A program made the position numbers and the translations under genes. Below are positions 43,301-54,021 of a stretch of DNA of 64,000 nucleotides, piece by piece. This stretch comes from Onchidella celtica (lineage: Eukaryota > Mollusca > Gastropoda > Systellommatophora > Onchidiidae), in NCBI GenBank assembly GCA_963931925.1, contig OZ007570.1:49582824-49646823 (forward strand). The letters run 5' to 3'. Each line of letters opens with the position of its first letter. Within the stretch, counting starts at the first letter, position 1. The notes below the pieces were generated by a model. The model was not told the DNA's origin and made no database searches. It worked only from the letters and a program-made list of their open reading frames with translations.

Positions 43301-44940
43301 TAGAAGGGAAAAATTATGAAAATTGGTTAGTAACGAAAACTATGAAAAAAAAATCCATGCCAACATGCAATTGCAAGTATACAGTTAGTCTAAAAAAACA
43401 ACCAAGCATAAACTTATAACAATGTCAAATTCACTACCAAATAAATCATTATCACTGTCTTCATCATTCATCTCCTCATGGAAAACTTCATCTGCTGTCA
43501 ATCTAGGACTGTGTTTAAGTGTTTTGGCAGCCATGGTCTGTTTCAAGCACAGCACATAAAAAAAATTCAATAAAATTCACTATAAAATTAACAGATGAAA
43601 GGGGGCTGCCATTTGCATTGAAAACAAGCAAGGGACATCACTGCAGTTATTTGCATGAGTTTTTACTTGTTTATATCCCATGGACAGTACTTCTAATACA
43701 GCACGTCATAAGCCCGAGAATTTCTCGGGGTATAGGCGTACGGCAAGCATGCTGATCCTGATAAATTCTCAGGGCAAGGCAGTGAAGGGGTTAATGTAGC
43801 TGCCCAAACCGACAAACATGCCTACTTTGGCTGCAAACAAAAAATATTAATAAGTATGATTCTTTCAGATTTATGACCTAAAATCATTTCTTGTGTTTGT
43901 AAGTGTAAGCAAAGTTCTGGTATGAACTGGATCCAATAAATTCGAAAACAAAGATACAGATAAAAGTGCAGTTTTCCTATGGCTATACTTCATTAGCACT
44001 AAGCCTCATAATAATGATAAAATAGAAACTTACCTCCTACCTATGTCAGCAAAAGCTTCATAGGCATCCACTTGGTCAAGGCCCAGATTGAGGTCAGCTA
44101 TCATTTCATCAAACATGTCTGCATATTTCTCATTAATGTCATCACCGAGCCTTGCTAGCTGACGTCCTATTTCTGCTGCCGGTCTGTGATCAGTTAAGAA
44201 TCACATAACAAAGTTTTAGAAAATTCAGAGAGAATGGAACAATTTTTAAAGACTCCTCCGGGGACATTTAGCACATTAAAATATAACGGCACTTAAGAGT
44301 TGTTTAAAGAAGGAAGGTTGCCTGGCAGAGGACAGACATGAACTGTAGCACGCAAAGGAAGAATGTATACCCTTACTACTACTACTAGAGCTAAACAATC
44401 ATCATCATAACAGAACTTACAGACAAATTACATTGATGGATCAGTATGAAATGTACGGCCAAGATAAAAAAAAAACAGTCAAAATCCCTACTAATCAACT
44501 GAAGCATATGACTGTCCAGATTCTAACAAATACACTGATTCACAGTTGCAGCTTTGTATTGAATTTCTCCAATAAAATTTACTTTCTGCTGTTTCAAATG
44601 ATTTCTGTTTCCCTTAGCAGCTGCTCATACTTCTCAAAGAAATACACATGGTATTGGTAAATTTTAACAATACTTACGTAATAGGTGAAGAGGTAAAGTT
44701 CACTAATTCTGGCACAACAGGAGTACTGTCCGCATCTTCTCGCATGGTATCATTTCGGTAGCTCTGGTAGACATAGTTCAGAAATACGTCCTCCGTCTGT
44801 GCTTGAACATTTTCTTCAGTATCAGGATGCATCACATTTGTATCAGGATGCACCACCTGCAACAAACCTCCCTCCCGAGGGGGTGAAATTCTATCACTGT
44901 TGCCATTGGTCCCTTGATTGTAGTCGTGGTGATGAGCCAT
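40261..44940 (-). CDS. BAK1: BAK-type pro-apoptotic Bcl-2 family protein, four coding exons
   Basis: Exons (minus strand) 44940-44678, 44183-44034, 42967-42778 and 40374-40261 join in frame to 717 nt, 238 residues. Order of parts: an N-terminal helix (TEDVFLNYVYQSY, about 50-62); BH3 GRQLARLGDDIN (about 94-105) with the invariant Leu and Asp; BH1 WSRIFMLLGFGYR (about 146-158); BH2 WIADHGGW (194-201); and a hydrophobic C-terminal anchor (about 212-232) ending MHKYLH. BAK and BAX proteins sit in or move to the mitochondrial outer membrane and permeabilise it in response to BH3-only proteins. The BH3 and LLGFGYR sequences fit BAK better than BAX or BOK. The start ATG at 44938-44940 is the first in frame. 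No broken motif was seen. Confidence 0.92.
40434..41316. repeat. Foldback host repeat containing TTAA element D
   Basis: The left edge has GTCAGCCTGCTGAAGGAACC and the right edge GGTTCCAACAGCTGACTGAC, inverted copies of each other. The inner segment is the reverse complement of that in the repeat at 33325-33720. Confidence 0.6.
40598..41284. mobile_element. TTAA-flanked element, family D
   Basis: Between TTAA at 40594-40597 and 41285-41288. Ends CTCTTTTAGCACATGACC and CACGTGCTAAGAGGG are inverted. Near the right end a CCGATATA/TATCGG-type sequence is repeated. A 78-codon frame inside has no recognisable domain. Confidence 0.7.
41630..42276. mobile_element. pogo/Tigger-like TIR element, 647 bp
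   Basis: Ends CAGTAAAACCTCGCTATACC and its inverted copy, each directly flanked by TA (41628-41629, 42277-42278). Subterminal TATACCGCCA motifs occur several times in both halves and may be transposase-binding repeats. TA duplication and CAGT ends are the Tc1/mariner-pogo pattern. No transposase ORF remains. Confidence 0.85.
42778..42967 (-). CDS. BAK1: BAK exon 3: BH1 to BH2
   Basis: Follows a T-rich tract and CAG. It encodes the central hydrophobic hairpin and ends exactly after the BH2 Gly-Gly-Trp, with a GTAAAT donor. Confidence 0.93.
42968..44033 (-). other. BAK intron 2
   Basis: Mostly occupied by TTAA element C (43099-43790); the rest is AT-rich without features. Confidence 0.75.
43099..43790. 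mobile_element. TTAA-flanked element, family C, internally deleted piggyBac-like
   Basis: Between TTAA at 43095-43098 and 43791-43794. Ends CCCTTTCACTGCC and GGCAGTGAAGGGG are inverted. A minus-strand frame at 43385-43570 encodes an acidic segment (FHEEMNDEDSDNDLF) like the acidic N-termini common in piggyBac transposases, suggesting a deletion derivative. Confidence 0.75.
44034..44183 (-). CDS. BAK1: BAK exon 2: BH3
   Basis: A 150-nt exon after a GATCACAG acceptor. It encodes EIGRQLARLGDDINEKYADM and an acidic linker; donor GTAAGT. Confidence 0.92.
44678..44940 (-). CDS. BAK1: BAK exon 1 (coding): N-terminus and helix 1
   Basis: Begins MAHHHDYNQG, a polar unstructured stretch with two short repeats (HPDTNVMHPDT), then the conserved helix 1. 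The donor GTAAGT lies at 44677-44672, and the exon leaves in phase 2. Confidence 0.85.
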
Positions 44941-45059
44941 GTATTGTCGATATTGTTCTCAACCCTTCGTCCCATGCAATCACTGTTATTTACATCACAT
45001 CTATTTTGAGAAAAGGAATTTTACACTTGACAAAATCTTATGGAAAAGTTCCTCCATTC

Positions 45060-45166
45060 TATTGTGGTCTGCGGTGGCGCAATGACTGGCATCTGCAGTT
45101 ATCAGTCTGAGACTATGGGTTCAATCTGTCTTGGGTTCAATCCCACACCGAAGCTTTTTTTTTTTA
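45060..45166 (+). mobile_element. tRNA-like SINE head ending in poly-T
   Basis: GCGGTGGCGCAATGACTGG resembles an A box, and TTGGGTTCAATCCCAC (about 45131-45146) is a B box. A run of 11 T follows, a Pol III terminator. The acceptor stem does not pair, so it is not a functional tRNA. Confidence 0.5.
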
Positions 45167-45194
45167 AACCTACTCCTACTATTACTGTATTAGG

Positions 45195-46271
45195 TGTCAC
45201 GAGCGAGTGAGCGAGGGTCAATAAGTGAGGGGAAGGGGACTTGAAGCGTGCGTGTTGTGAGTGAGTTGAGGCTTAGACGAGGCAAGATCTGAGTAGTCAG
45301 ATCACTGCAAGCCGAAAAGTCCAAGGGGACAGACGTGAAGAGAGCAGTCGGGAGTTGTTGTATATTCCAGTGATGACTGGTAGGTTGAACTATGATTGAT
45401 AATTATGATGATTGATGTACTATATTCTCCTATGACCATGATGTAAATAAGTTATATGTGAGGAATGTGAAAGTCATTGATTACTGTGTATAGAGATGTG
45501 CGCAATGAGCGATAGATGTAAGTTAGGATCATGGATTCGTAGCGAGTCTGAGTACTGTGTAATACGGTGGAGGTGTGTTACCGTAGAGAAGTGCAGATGT
45601 GTGGTGAGTGAAATGTGGACTGTTGTGTGTACGCTTGATGGTTCGTAATGAGTGGTGAAGTGGATAGTAATTGTATGGTGTTATAGAGATGTAATGTTAT
45701 TCTTATAGGTGTCGGGGTCGGGCAGTGAGGCACCCGTGGTGGAGAGGCTAGTACAGGGGATAGGCCAGCATAAGTGAAATGCTTGGGTTGGGCAGAAGGC
45801 TACCCACAGGCCAGCTTGAGTGAAGCTGTCGCGCAGGACAGCGAGGGCACCTTAGTCGTGGCAGTCTGGCCACAGGCAGGGACGTATGAATTGAGATATT
45901 AGTGTGATATTGAGATATTAATGTGATATTGAGATATTGAGGTGATATTGAGATATTGAGGTTAGGTTGAGCAGGAGCCAGTAAGATAGGCCGCAAGTAG
46001 TACATACCTTGATGTGAGGCTGAGGCCGGAGCATATTTAGAAAAGTAACTATCGGGTTGTGGACCCGGAGAAAGAATGAATGTTGGGAATAATGACCATT
46101 GGATGGTATTTGAATTGAATAATGTAACCTATGTAATTGCACGTATATCTTTATCTTTATGTATAATAAATGTGTGAGCCTGTTTGGTTGTTCTGTTAAG
46201 TGTTATACTTGTCTATTCGTGATTGTTGTCCTGTCATAATCAGTACATCTCCCAGTCTGGGATTTGTTACA
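45195..46271 (+). mobile_element. Solo LTR, 1077 bp, with 5-bp target duplication
   Basis: Starts TGTCACGAGC and ends TTTGTTACA (TGT...ACA). It is flanked on both sides by TTAGG (45190-45194 and 46272-46276). It carries AATAAA at 46165-46170 about 100 bases from its end, and a short tandem block of GATATTGA units near 45893-45962. No internal retroviral genes: recombination between two LTRs is the likely origin. Superfamily unknown (Ty3 or BEL are possible). Confidence 0.85.
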
Positions 46272-47024
46272 TTAGGAATCATCTTTTTCCTTTAGAAGGA
46301 TTTTGCAAAATTGATGTCATAGGGAAACTGATCATTACCACTACCAGCGTGCTCCAGATTACTTCTTTTATTTATTCCTGTTCATTTTATTCATTCCTTT
46401 TCAATTTCACTGAACAGGATAGTTGCTAATTTGAAATAAAAATGTAAATCAAATATTAAACATGTAAATGATTTCTTTTAGACAGTATGAACTGAAAATT
46501 TCGTCTCTCTTTGTCATGACCTAGATCTATCCTGTATTTACTGAAAATATATATTTTGAGGGTCTTTTGCTTTACAGCTTTTTGTCATGTTTTGTTTTAT
46601 TACTATTTTGTTTCCATGGAAGTTTAATTCATTTTGATCTGCTCTGTTGACTTTCTCTGTGACTTCACACCCGACAAAATTGGCTAATTCATCTAAAAAA
46701 AAAAATCCTAGTCACAATTTTAGGAAGGTCTTCCCCCCATCCGCGCCACTTACCAAAAAGTTAACAGACATAACATGATGAAGACCTCCCCTAACCCGCG
46801 CTTTTGTTCTTTCTTTCTTCTTTCTTTGTCCAATACAAATACTAAACCCAACCTTCTGATAAGCCCACTCAAAAGTTCCCTCTTTAGTGTTTTCTTGACT
46901 GGCGCGGACAGGCGGAGGACCTCCCCAATTTTATACTCTGGAGCAAAACAACGATGATCAGTCATTCAGTGGGGGTAAAAGCAGAAAAAAAAAGTTATAA
47001 CAACAACAGAGAAAAGTCAGCTCT

Positions 47025-47145
47025 TGTGGAGATTCGAACCCCTCTTACCAACTCGGCAGGCGAGTTTACTTTGCATCATTTTTATCGCAAGAAACACCAT
47101 GCATTAGCCTACTCCGAATCGAGCCATCTTACCATCTGAAGAACC
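47025..47145 (-). mobile_element. Decayed tRNA-like sequence
   Basis: The minus strand has CAGATGGTAAGATGGCTCG (A-box-like) and GAGGGGTTCGAATCTCC (B-box-like), too far apart for a tRNA. Probably a SINE remnant. Confidence 0.35.
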
Positions 47146-47312
47146 TAATTTTGTTATTCAACAAAACAAGCTAAAATTCTGATCTAAAGGAGCTCTTCCT
47201 AAATAAAAATCACAAAGCCAAAAATCCATCTGCGGATAAGATTCGCAGACGATAAGATCCAGATCTTGCGAGTAAGCGTGGCCATCTCATCATTCATGCC
47301 ACTTTCAATCAT

Positions 47313-47585
47313 GGGCGCTTTTTCGGTTGTTCCCACCCCTCCTTAGTTAACGGAAGGACTTCCGAATGCGTTCCATAGTCCCGAGTGAAAACAATAGGCC
47401 TAGGCCTACATAGCTACCCCGGCGGCTCACCCTGATATGTCAATCTGACTACTGCCCAGACGAACATCGGCCTACGGCCTCGATGATACAAACTGACTAG
47501 ACCCTCACGACGTTACATATCAATCTGACAATGGACTAATATATAGCCTAGGTAAGTTGGGGTGGGAACAACCGAAAAAGCGCCC
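47313..47585. mobile_element. 273-bp element with 27-bp perfect TIRs
   Basis: The 27-base terminal inverted repeats (47313-47339 and 47559-47585) begin GGGCGCTTTTTCGG and match perfectly. AATCAT flanks both sides (47307-47312, 47586-47591). Its interior (CATAGCTACCCC...GACTAGACCCTCACG) recurs at 53786-53930 and, reversed, at 55628-55780. Confidence 0.88.
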
Positions 47586-47700
47586 AATCATGCACTACAA
47601 ACAACATTAGGATCTAGATCTGTCAGGATCCCATTAGAAAACAGCAATGCCAAGCCACTATAGCATTCTCACCTAGCAAGTGTAGTGTCCTCTTCCTTAC

Positions 47701-47815
47701 ATGATCTCGAAAGGGCAGCTTCGCCACTTTCATTTCAATTTCTTCAGCACAGGGTATGTGTAGGCTACAGAGCACCTCAATGTGAAGTGAGCGGAAACCG
47801 GAAGTAAACAAACTG
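47701..47815 (-). promoter_or_regulatory. Possible BAK first (noncoding) exon and promoter
   Basis: The minus strand has an ETS-type ACTTCCGGTTTCCG near 47800 and, about 100 bases on, a good donor (ATCAT|GTAAGGAAG) at 47700. This is the arrangement of a TATA-less housekeeping promoter plus 5' UTR exon. Linkage to BAK is inferred only from strand and position. Confidence 0.3.
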
Positions 47816-48112
47816 CCACAGTTCCTAAAGATTTTGGTTAGAAAATAGAATGCCAGGTGGGCCAATATTGTACAATTTGATGAGATGTTACTAACTGGAT
47901 CTAGTCTAGATCTATGTAGAATTTCAGTAGTGACAAAGAAACAAAAAAAAAATCCCCAGCAAAATAGTCTAATGCAAATAAAACTTGGTGTGACATTTTA
48001 AGATAGGTCGTTCAGTGAATATAATACACATACCGATGAAGAACTATCGTTCAAATATCAGTTTGTTGGTGTCCCGAAAATATGGCTAATCGGCTTCTCC
48101 GCCAAATCAGCA

Positions 48113-48193
48113 GGTAGCGTGGCCGAGCGGTCTAAGGCGCTGGTTTAAGGCACCAGTCTCTTCGGAGGCGTGGGTTCGAATCCCACCGCTGCC
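48113..48193 (+). tRNA. tRNA-Leu (anticodon AAG)
   Basis: Acceptor stem GGTAGCG/CGCTGCC, anticodon stem CTGGT/ACCAG around a 7-base loop TTAAGGC giving anticodon AAG, a long leucine-type variable arm (TCTCTTCGGAGG), and T arm GTGGGTTCGAATCCCAC. All arms pair. A and B boxes are intact, and a 10-T Pol III terminator begins at 48199. No intron. It decodes CUU and, with inosine, CUC. Confidence 0.97.
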
Positions 48194-48198
48194 AATTC

Positions 48199-48208
48199 TT
48201 TTTTTTTT
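48199..48208 (+). terminator. Pol III terminator of tRNA-Leu
   Basis: Run of ten T five bases downstream of the mature tRNA end. Confidence 0.85.
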
Positions 48209-48889
48209 AACTTTCAAGATCAATATACGATGTAATTGTAATTAATTAATGTTATCCAGAATAAGCTATAACATTATTAATGTTTCCATTCTCCCTATTT
48301 TTTCATCTCTACGCAGGCGAATAAACAATTTTTTCTTTTTTTTTAACATCGTAGGCCTACCTAAAATGCGCTTACTTAATTAATTAATCAATTAATATAA
48401 TCCGTATAACCTGTAACACTACTTTTTTATAGTTCCCGTTCCCTTTATCTGTTCATCTTTTTGTACTCTCAATTATTGGGCAACTGCTTTGTTGAAATAA
48501 TCATCATACCTTTAGGTTTTAATGCGCTCACAAAAAATCCAGGTGTGCAGTTGTGTCTCAGCTCAGGGCATCAGGGTGGCGGGGGGAGGGGGGAGGGGCG
48601 GGGGCGGGGGGGTTCTACAGAATGGGGAAAGGAAGTGTCAAACTTTTTTCCAGTGGCAGAGATAAATTCTGTATCACAACTTTTTTTGCACAACTATTGT
48701 TGACAAACTAGAAACTCAGATAAGAAGGAGAAGTGTACAAAGACATAGCGGACATAATAATTGTCTAGTCTTATGGATGTACGTACCGTCCTAAATGGAA
48801 CGACTTCCTCATGTACTGAAGCTGAGGAGTACTCGCAGTGTTGTCAAAAACCAATCGATGCTTAGTCAGGTGACTTAGAAACAGGTCCT

Positions 48890-49045
48890 TAAAAGTCCTT
48901 TAAGTTCTTAAATTTTCTTTTTAAAAGGTTAATTAGAAGCCTTGAAAAGTCCTTCAAGTTCTTATATTTTCTTTAAAAAAATTTAATTTGAAGCCTTGAA
49001 AAGTCATTAATATTCAAACTTTATCTCCAAAGTCCATTAAAAGTC
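48890..49045. repeat. ~70-bp tandem duplication
   Basis: Two imperfect units containing AAGTCCTT.AAGTTCTTA, TTTTCTTT and GAAGCCTTGAAAAGTC, with a further diverged piece to about 49050. Confidence 0.65.
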
Positions 49046-49624
49046 CTTAAAATACCAGATAATCAAAACGTTCTTTGTCACTCTTTGGTGCAACGAAAAA
49101 TGTTTCGCAGTTTTGTTTTTATAGATTTTCAACCCGAGTGACCAAAGGCTCTGATAGCGCACTAATGTATTAAGCATTAAACATAGGGCCCTAGAACATT
49201 CGGAAACTAACCGTGGAAGAGTATTAAAAGGTCTTTAAAGAATCTTTAATCTTTGTCCTGAAAGTCAGCAAAAGGGTTGATTTGACCCGCGGGAACCCTG
49301 ACGATGCGCGTTTCTTAACCCTTTTAACCCCCCCCCCCCACACACACACACACAATCTCATGTACCGGTAGTTTTCAAATGAGGCATTTATTAATATTAT
49401 TGTTACTTGATTTGAGAGTCATCAACCCGAGTGACGCCTCTGGTAACACCAGTGACTAGCTGCTCTTAGATAATGACCTTCACATTTTTGGTGATGTCTT
49501 TTCGTCTTTATTTCCGACATTTTTCCAACGCCAGACAAAAGATAGAATTCTCGGCGGCCCATGGCAGGTCGGGAACAAATGAAACATACACAAAAAGAGA
49601 AGTGGGCGTTGGCAGAATTGATAT

Positions 49625-49652
49625 CACACACACACACACACACACACACACA
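49625..49652. repeat. CA microsatellite
   Basis: About 14 CA units. Confidence 0.95.
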
Positions 49653-50516
49653 TTATACTGAAAACACTGAGACGATTGAGAGCAGCAACTGCTGGCCACC
49701 GGTATTACGACCCCCAAATCGATATGAACATTGATCAGAGCCCCCCCCCCACCCCACACCCACACACATACTCCCGGGACGAGTTAATCTTCTAGATCAA
49801 GGTTCGGCAAAGTGGTCGATATCGACCCCTGGGGTTTGATTTAGCTTTCCAAGATGTCGGTAAATGTCAAAGGGGGCAAAAGGTGGCCAAAAAAATTTTA
49901 TGGAATTTCTAAAAAAGGTTTTTGTTATTCTCGTTCAGTGTACGGTGTCCTGGGTCTCCCCTCATCTTCACCTTGTCCAAGGGTAGCTGTAAAATTGGAA
50001 CGAATAAGCCACCACCACCAACAACAAAAAAGAGTGCCGTCATAGACGCCAAACCTAGTCATTTTACTTTTGGACTCAGAACACAGGCATTGCTCTTTTT
50101 GCTGTTGGAATTTTATTATAACTCAACTGCCGTCAGGCACTCCCGTGGTAACATGGAGATGAACGCTGGTGTGGTATCCCAGATTATCCCCCCCCCCCCC
50201 TGATATTTCAGAATATCCCCCGGATAATCTAGGATATCCTAGAATAACCAAATGCCAAAATCCGGGAAAGATCGCGGCATTGGGGCAAAACGGGCCATAA
50301 AGTGTTGACAAACGAGAACGGCGCTCCCTTCGGGGGCCAACAGCACTATGCTGAGGCCCCCGAGAAACAAAAAGATCTCACACACGGCGCTCCCATATGA
50401 TATGCGGGGTATCTGTGACATGCCATCAGGGAAATCAGTGGCTATACGGTGATGACCTCAGAAGTCAGATAAGGCCAGAGAAAGGAAGCGATTAACGTCG
50501 CAGTCAAGACCATTCT

Positions 50517-53225
50517 ATGGACCCTCCAGCTCGCGTACCCCCCACGCACACAGCTATTACAACCGCAAAAATGAGCCAAACGCGAGGGCCAGACAGCTGG
50601 CCAGATGAGAAGGGGCCAAGCGAGCTACGCTTCGAATCAAGGAGGCTGGAACCGAAAATCAGCGATGCGCAAACAATAACCACGATAGAAGGAAAACAGG
50701 TAAGAGTTGAAGATTCTGAGGAAATCAAACGATTGCTGGAAATCAAGGTCGGCCAGTTCCAGGCAGGACAAATAAAAGATCTTAAAGAAGAATGGGAGCA
50801 ATTCACATCAGATTAAAAAATCCTGTCGATGATCACAGGTACTACAACAGAATTCAATGACCACATGGAACAAAGCAAACAAGCTCTTGTCTCGGGTTAT
50901 TTCATGAGCAGTCAAGAAAAAGAAATAGTTGATAAAGAAATTAAAAAGCCTCCTAAAAACAGGAGCAATAGCAAAATCAGACCATGGAGATGGAGAGTTT
51001 ATTTCGGGGATTTTCACCAGAGAGAAAAGTGATGGCTCTCATAAGATGATCCTGAATCTAAAGGAATTTAACAAAAATGTTGAATATAAAAAGTTTAAAA
51101 TGGACACTTTCAAAGCTGCATTAAATCTGGTTGCACCGAATTGCTGGATGGCCAGCATAGATCTGGTTTCTGCATACTACTGCGTTCCAATAGGTAAAGA
51201 AGACAGAAACTATCTGAAATTCTTATGGCAAGGGGACCTGTACGAATATACATGTTACAGCAATGGACTGGCGCAGTGCCCCAGGTGCTTTACAAAAATT
51301 ACAAAACCCATTTATGCTCATCTGCACAGCTTGGGACACACAATCACAGGCTATCTAGATGACTCCCTGCTAATAGCAGAAGAAAGAGAAGAATCCCTGG
51401 CAACCATAGGAAATACCATTGCAACATCTGACCAATTAGGTTTTATAGTACACCCAGACAAGTCAGTGCTAACACCAATGCAAGAAATTACGCATCTGGG
51501 GTTCATTATTAACTCAAGAGACATGACAGTGAGACTCACTGAGAAAAGAAAAGAGACACTTTTTCAATGTTGTGAATTGATTTCCAGCAACCGTTTCAAT
51601 AAAATAAGAGATGTAGCCCGACTCATTGGATTAATCGTAGCTAGCTTTCCTGCTGTACAGCATGGCCCCTTATATTATTGGCACTTAGAAAAGGGAAAAA
51701 TGAAGGCCCATAAGGCCAATGCTAATAAGTGGGACAAACAAATGGCGTTGTCATCAAAAGCCACTAAAGAAATACAATGGTGGAATTAGAACATTGCCTT
51801 TTCATTTAGCCCGATCCATCAGCCTGACCCCAAAATCATCATAAAAACTGATGCTAGCATGGAGGCTTGGGGTGCAGTTTGTGAAAGTGTTAGGACAGGG
51901 GGTGCTTGGTTGCATGAGGAAGCCAAACAAATGCATATAAATGAACTTGAAATGTTGGCAGCATTTTTAGGATTAAAAACATTTTCAAAGAACATAACAA
52001 AGGCACATGTCCAAATTTACATGGATAACACAGCTGCCATGGCCTGTCTGAACAAAATGGGCTCGAGTAAATCAGGGAGATTGAATGAATTGCCCAAAGA
52101 GATTATATGGGAATGGTGCATAGAACGAAATATTTGGCTTTCTGTGGCAAGAATACCAGGGTCTGAAAACATAGAGGCTGACTATGAGAGCCGACATGTA
52201 TTGATACGGAATGGAAACTAAATTCAGAACTACTGAAGTCAGCACTTAAATATTAGACAATACACCTGGCATGAATCTTTTTGCGTCCAGATTAAATTAC
52301 CAATTTAGCAATTACATGTCATTCTGGAGCGGTTGGAATCGATGCCTTCACAGTACACTGGAAAGATTATAATCTGTTTGCATTTCCACCATTTCCTCTG
52401 TTACCCAGGGTTTTCAGAAGATCAAAAGAGAGATTCAGCAACAGGAGTGGTGGTTGCGCCATTCTGGCCCACACAAGCATTTTTTCCAGTTCTGATGAAC
52501 AGCTGATCGACAACCCTGTTTAGTGTTTTACTGTCAGCACGAAAAAACCTGTTAACTCTCCCCAGCCACCCGGATGTTCCATATCCATTACAGAAGAAGC
52601 TGAGACTCTTAATATGCAAAGTATCAGGGATAGATAAAGATCAAGGGTTTTCAGGAAAGGCTACCGAAGTCATTATGGCCTCTTGAAGGCCAAACACCTA
52701 AAAAGTCTATGATCCATACATTGGAAAGTGGAGAAAGTATGCGGCTAGGGTCAAAGTGGATCCAGTTTCGCCGCTTTTGGCAGCAGCAATTACTTTTTTG
52801 ACAGAGTTACTTACTGAAGGGGCCTCTTGTTCAGCCTTATGTACTGAGCCCTCTCATGTTACTTAAATATAGATGACTTCGGTAACCTGGACTGTGTCAA
52901 ACGATTCATAAAAGGAGCATTTGAACAAAACCCTTCACTTCCACCGAAAAGTAACACTGCTACGTGGGACCCTCAGCAAGTGCTGAATTTCCCAGAACCT
53001 TGGTTCCCTCATGACTCGCTCACGTTAAAAGAGTTAACTTTAAAGCTGACCATGTTGTTAGCACTTCTGTGCGGTCAACGTTGTCAAACCATTCACTCAT
53101 TAGAAATAGACAACATGAAAATTACAGATGACAAATATGTATTGTACATTAGCAAGTTGTTCGTTCATGTTGTGAAATTCAGATGTGAGAGGGTCATTTT
53201 AAAGATCTTTTGTTGTTGTTTTTAA
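50517..53225 (+). pseudogene. DIRS-type retrotransposon relic (RT, RNase H, partial tyrosine recombinase)
   Basis: Order and motifs fit DIRS elements, which use a tyrosine recombinase instead of an integrase. A leader frame (50517-50814) stops at TGA/TAA-type breaks, and the frame shifts near 50945. The RT (50929-51786) has SIDLVSAYY and the GYLDD box at about 51349-51363, then is cut by TAG at 51787-51789. RNase H (51847-52218) follows with KTDAS, INELEML, MDNTAA and ADYESR. The stretch 52222-52850 keeps recombinase-like pieces in shifting frames. A last open piece (to 53225) holds TLKLTMLLALLCGQRCQT, the first-arginine box of DIRS recombinases, then breaks off before the other catalytic residues. 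Not functional. Terminal repeats not found. Confidence 0.85.
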
Positions 53226-53666
53226 AGTGGGGCTATGCGATTTGTTGTTGTTGTTGTTGCTTTTTGCACACATTTTAGCTTTGTACCAAACCCTGCTGAG
53301 ACTCCCGAATTTTCGTGTTTTTCATTTATATTGTGTGTGTGTGTGTTTTTGAAAAATTATTTAAGTACGAATGAAATGGTGTTCATTCAATTCATTAACA
53401 TGAACGGTTCCTCAAATTGTGAAATTTAAGTAATTGAAATTTTTTCTTAAAATTTGAATGTCATGCCACATGCTCCATACATTGTATGAAGTTAGAAATA
53501 TATGTGGAAAAGTCCCTTTTTTTATCTTTATTTTTTTTTTAATATCGTTATTCACCCTTGTCATGACGCACGACAGAAAATCGGGCATTTATTTGTCTCA
53601 AGCTTTATATTAACAGTATGATTTGCAACTAACAAAGACAACAAAGACTGAACGGTACTAGCAGAT

Positions 53667-54021
53667 AAATGCGGTCCCGTCGCCTCGTTCGCCATTTTAT
53701 CTGCGTGTGGCCGAAATCGAATCCGCGTATCGAGGAAGGAGTTCCGTACTCGAGCGCCAAAGACCAGATGCTAAAAGAGATGATACATAGCTACCCCGGG
53801 GGCTTTCCCTGATATGTCAATCTGACTACTGCCCAGACGAACATCGGCCTACGGCCTCGATGATACAAACTGACTAGACCCTCACGTCGTTACTTATCAA
53901 TCTGACAATCTGACAAAGTGGCGCTCGAGTAGCCTAAGGTACTCCTCCCTCAGTGTATTCACCGCTGCTTATCGATTCTGAATACAGTATTCGAATTCTC
54001 CCAGACGCAGGGACCGCATTT
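53667..54021. mobile_element. Nested inverted-repeat element, 355 bp
   Basis: AAATGCGGTCCC (53667-53678) is inverted at 54010-54021. Inside, CTCGAGCGCCA and TGGCGCTCGAG face each other, and the centre is a copy of the 47313-element interior. Confidence 0.55.

Larger units (their letters stand above)
44941..47700 (-). other. BAK 5' region (possible 5' UTR intron)
   Basis: Contains a tRNA-like SINE head with a poly-T end, a 1077-bp solo LTR, poly-A and C-rich stretches near 46690-46960, a decayed tRNA-like sequence near 47025-47145 (minus strand) and a 27-bp-TIR element at 47313-47585. No coding exon seen. Confidence 0.55.
48209..50490. other. Intergenic, between tRNA-Leu and DIRS relic
   Basis: No gene seen. 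Contains a G-rich stretch near 48580-48610, two tandem copies of a ~70-bp CTTGAAAAGTC unit (48890-49045), a CA microsatellite (49625-49652), a hAT-like fragment near 49795 and C runs near 50190. Confidence 0.65.

Noticed and set aside
47623-47865. 80-codon minus-strand frame near the BAK promoter
   Set aside because: It overlaps a probable 5' UTR exon and does not join in frame to the BAK start exon; no domain seen.
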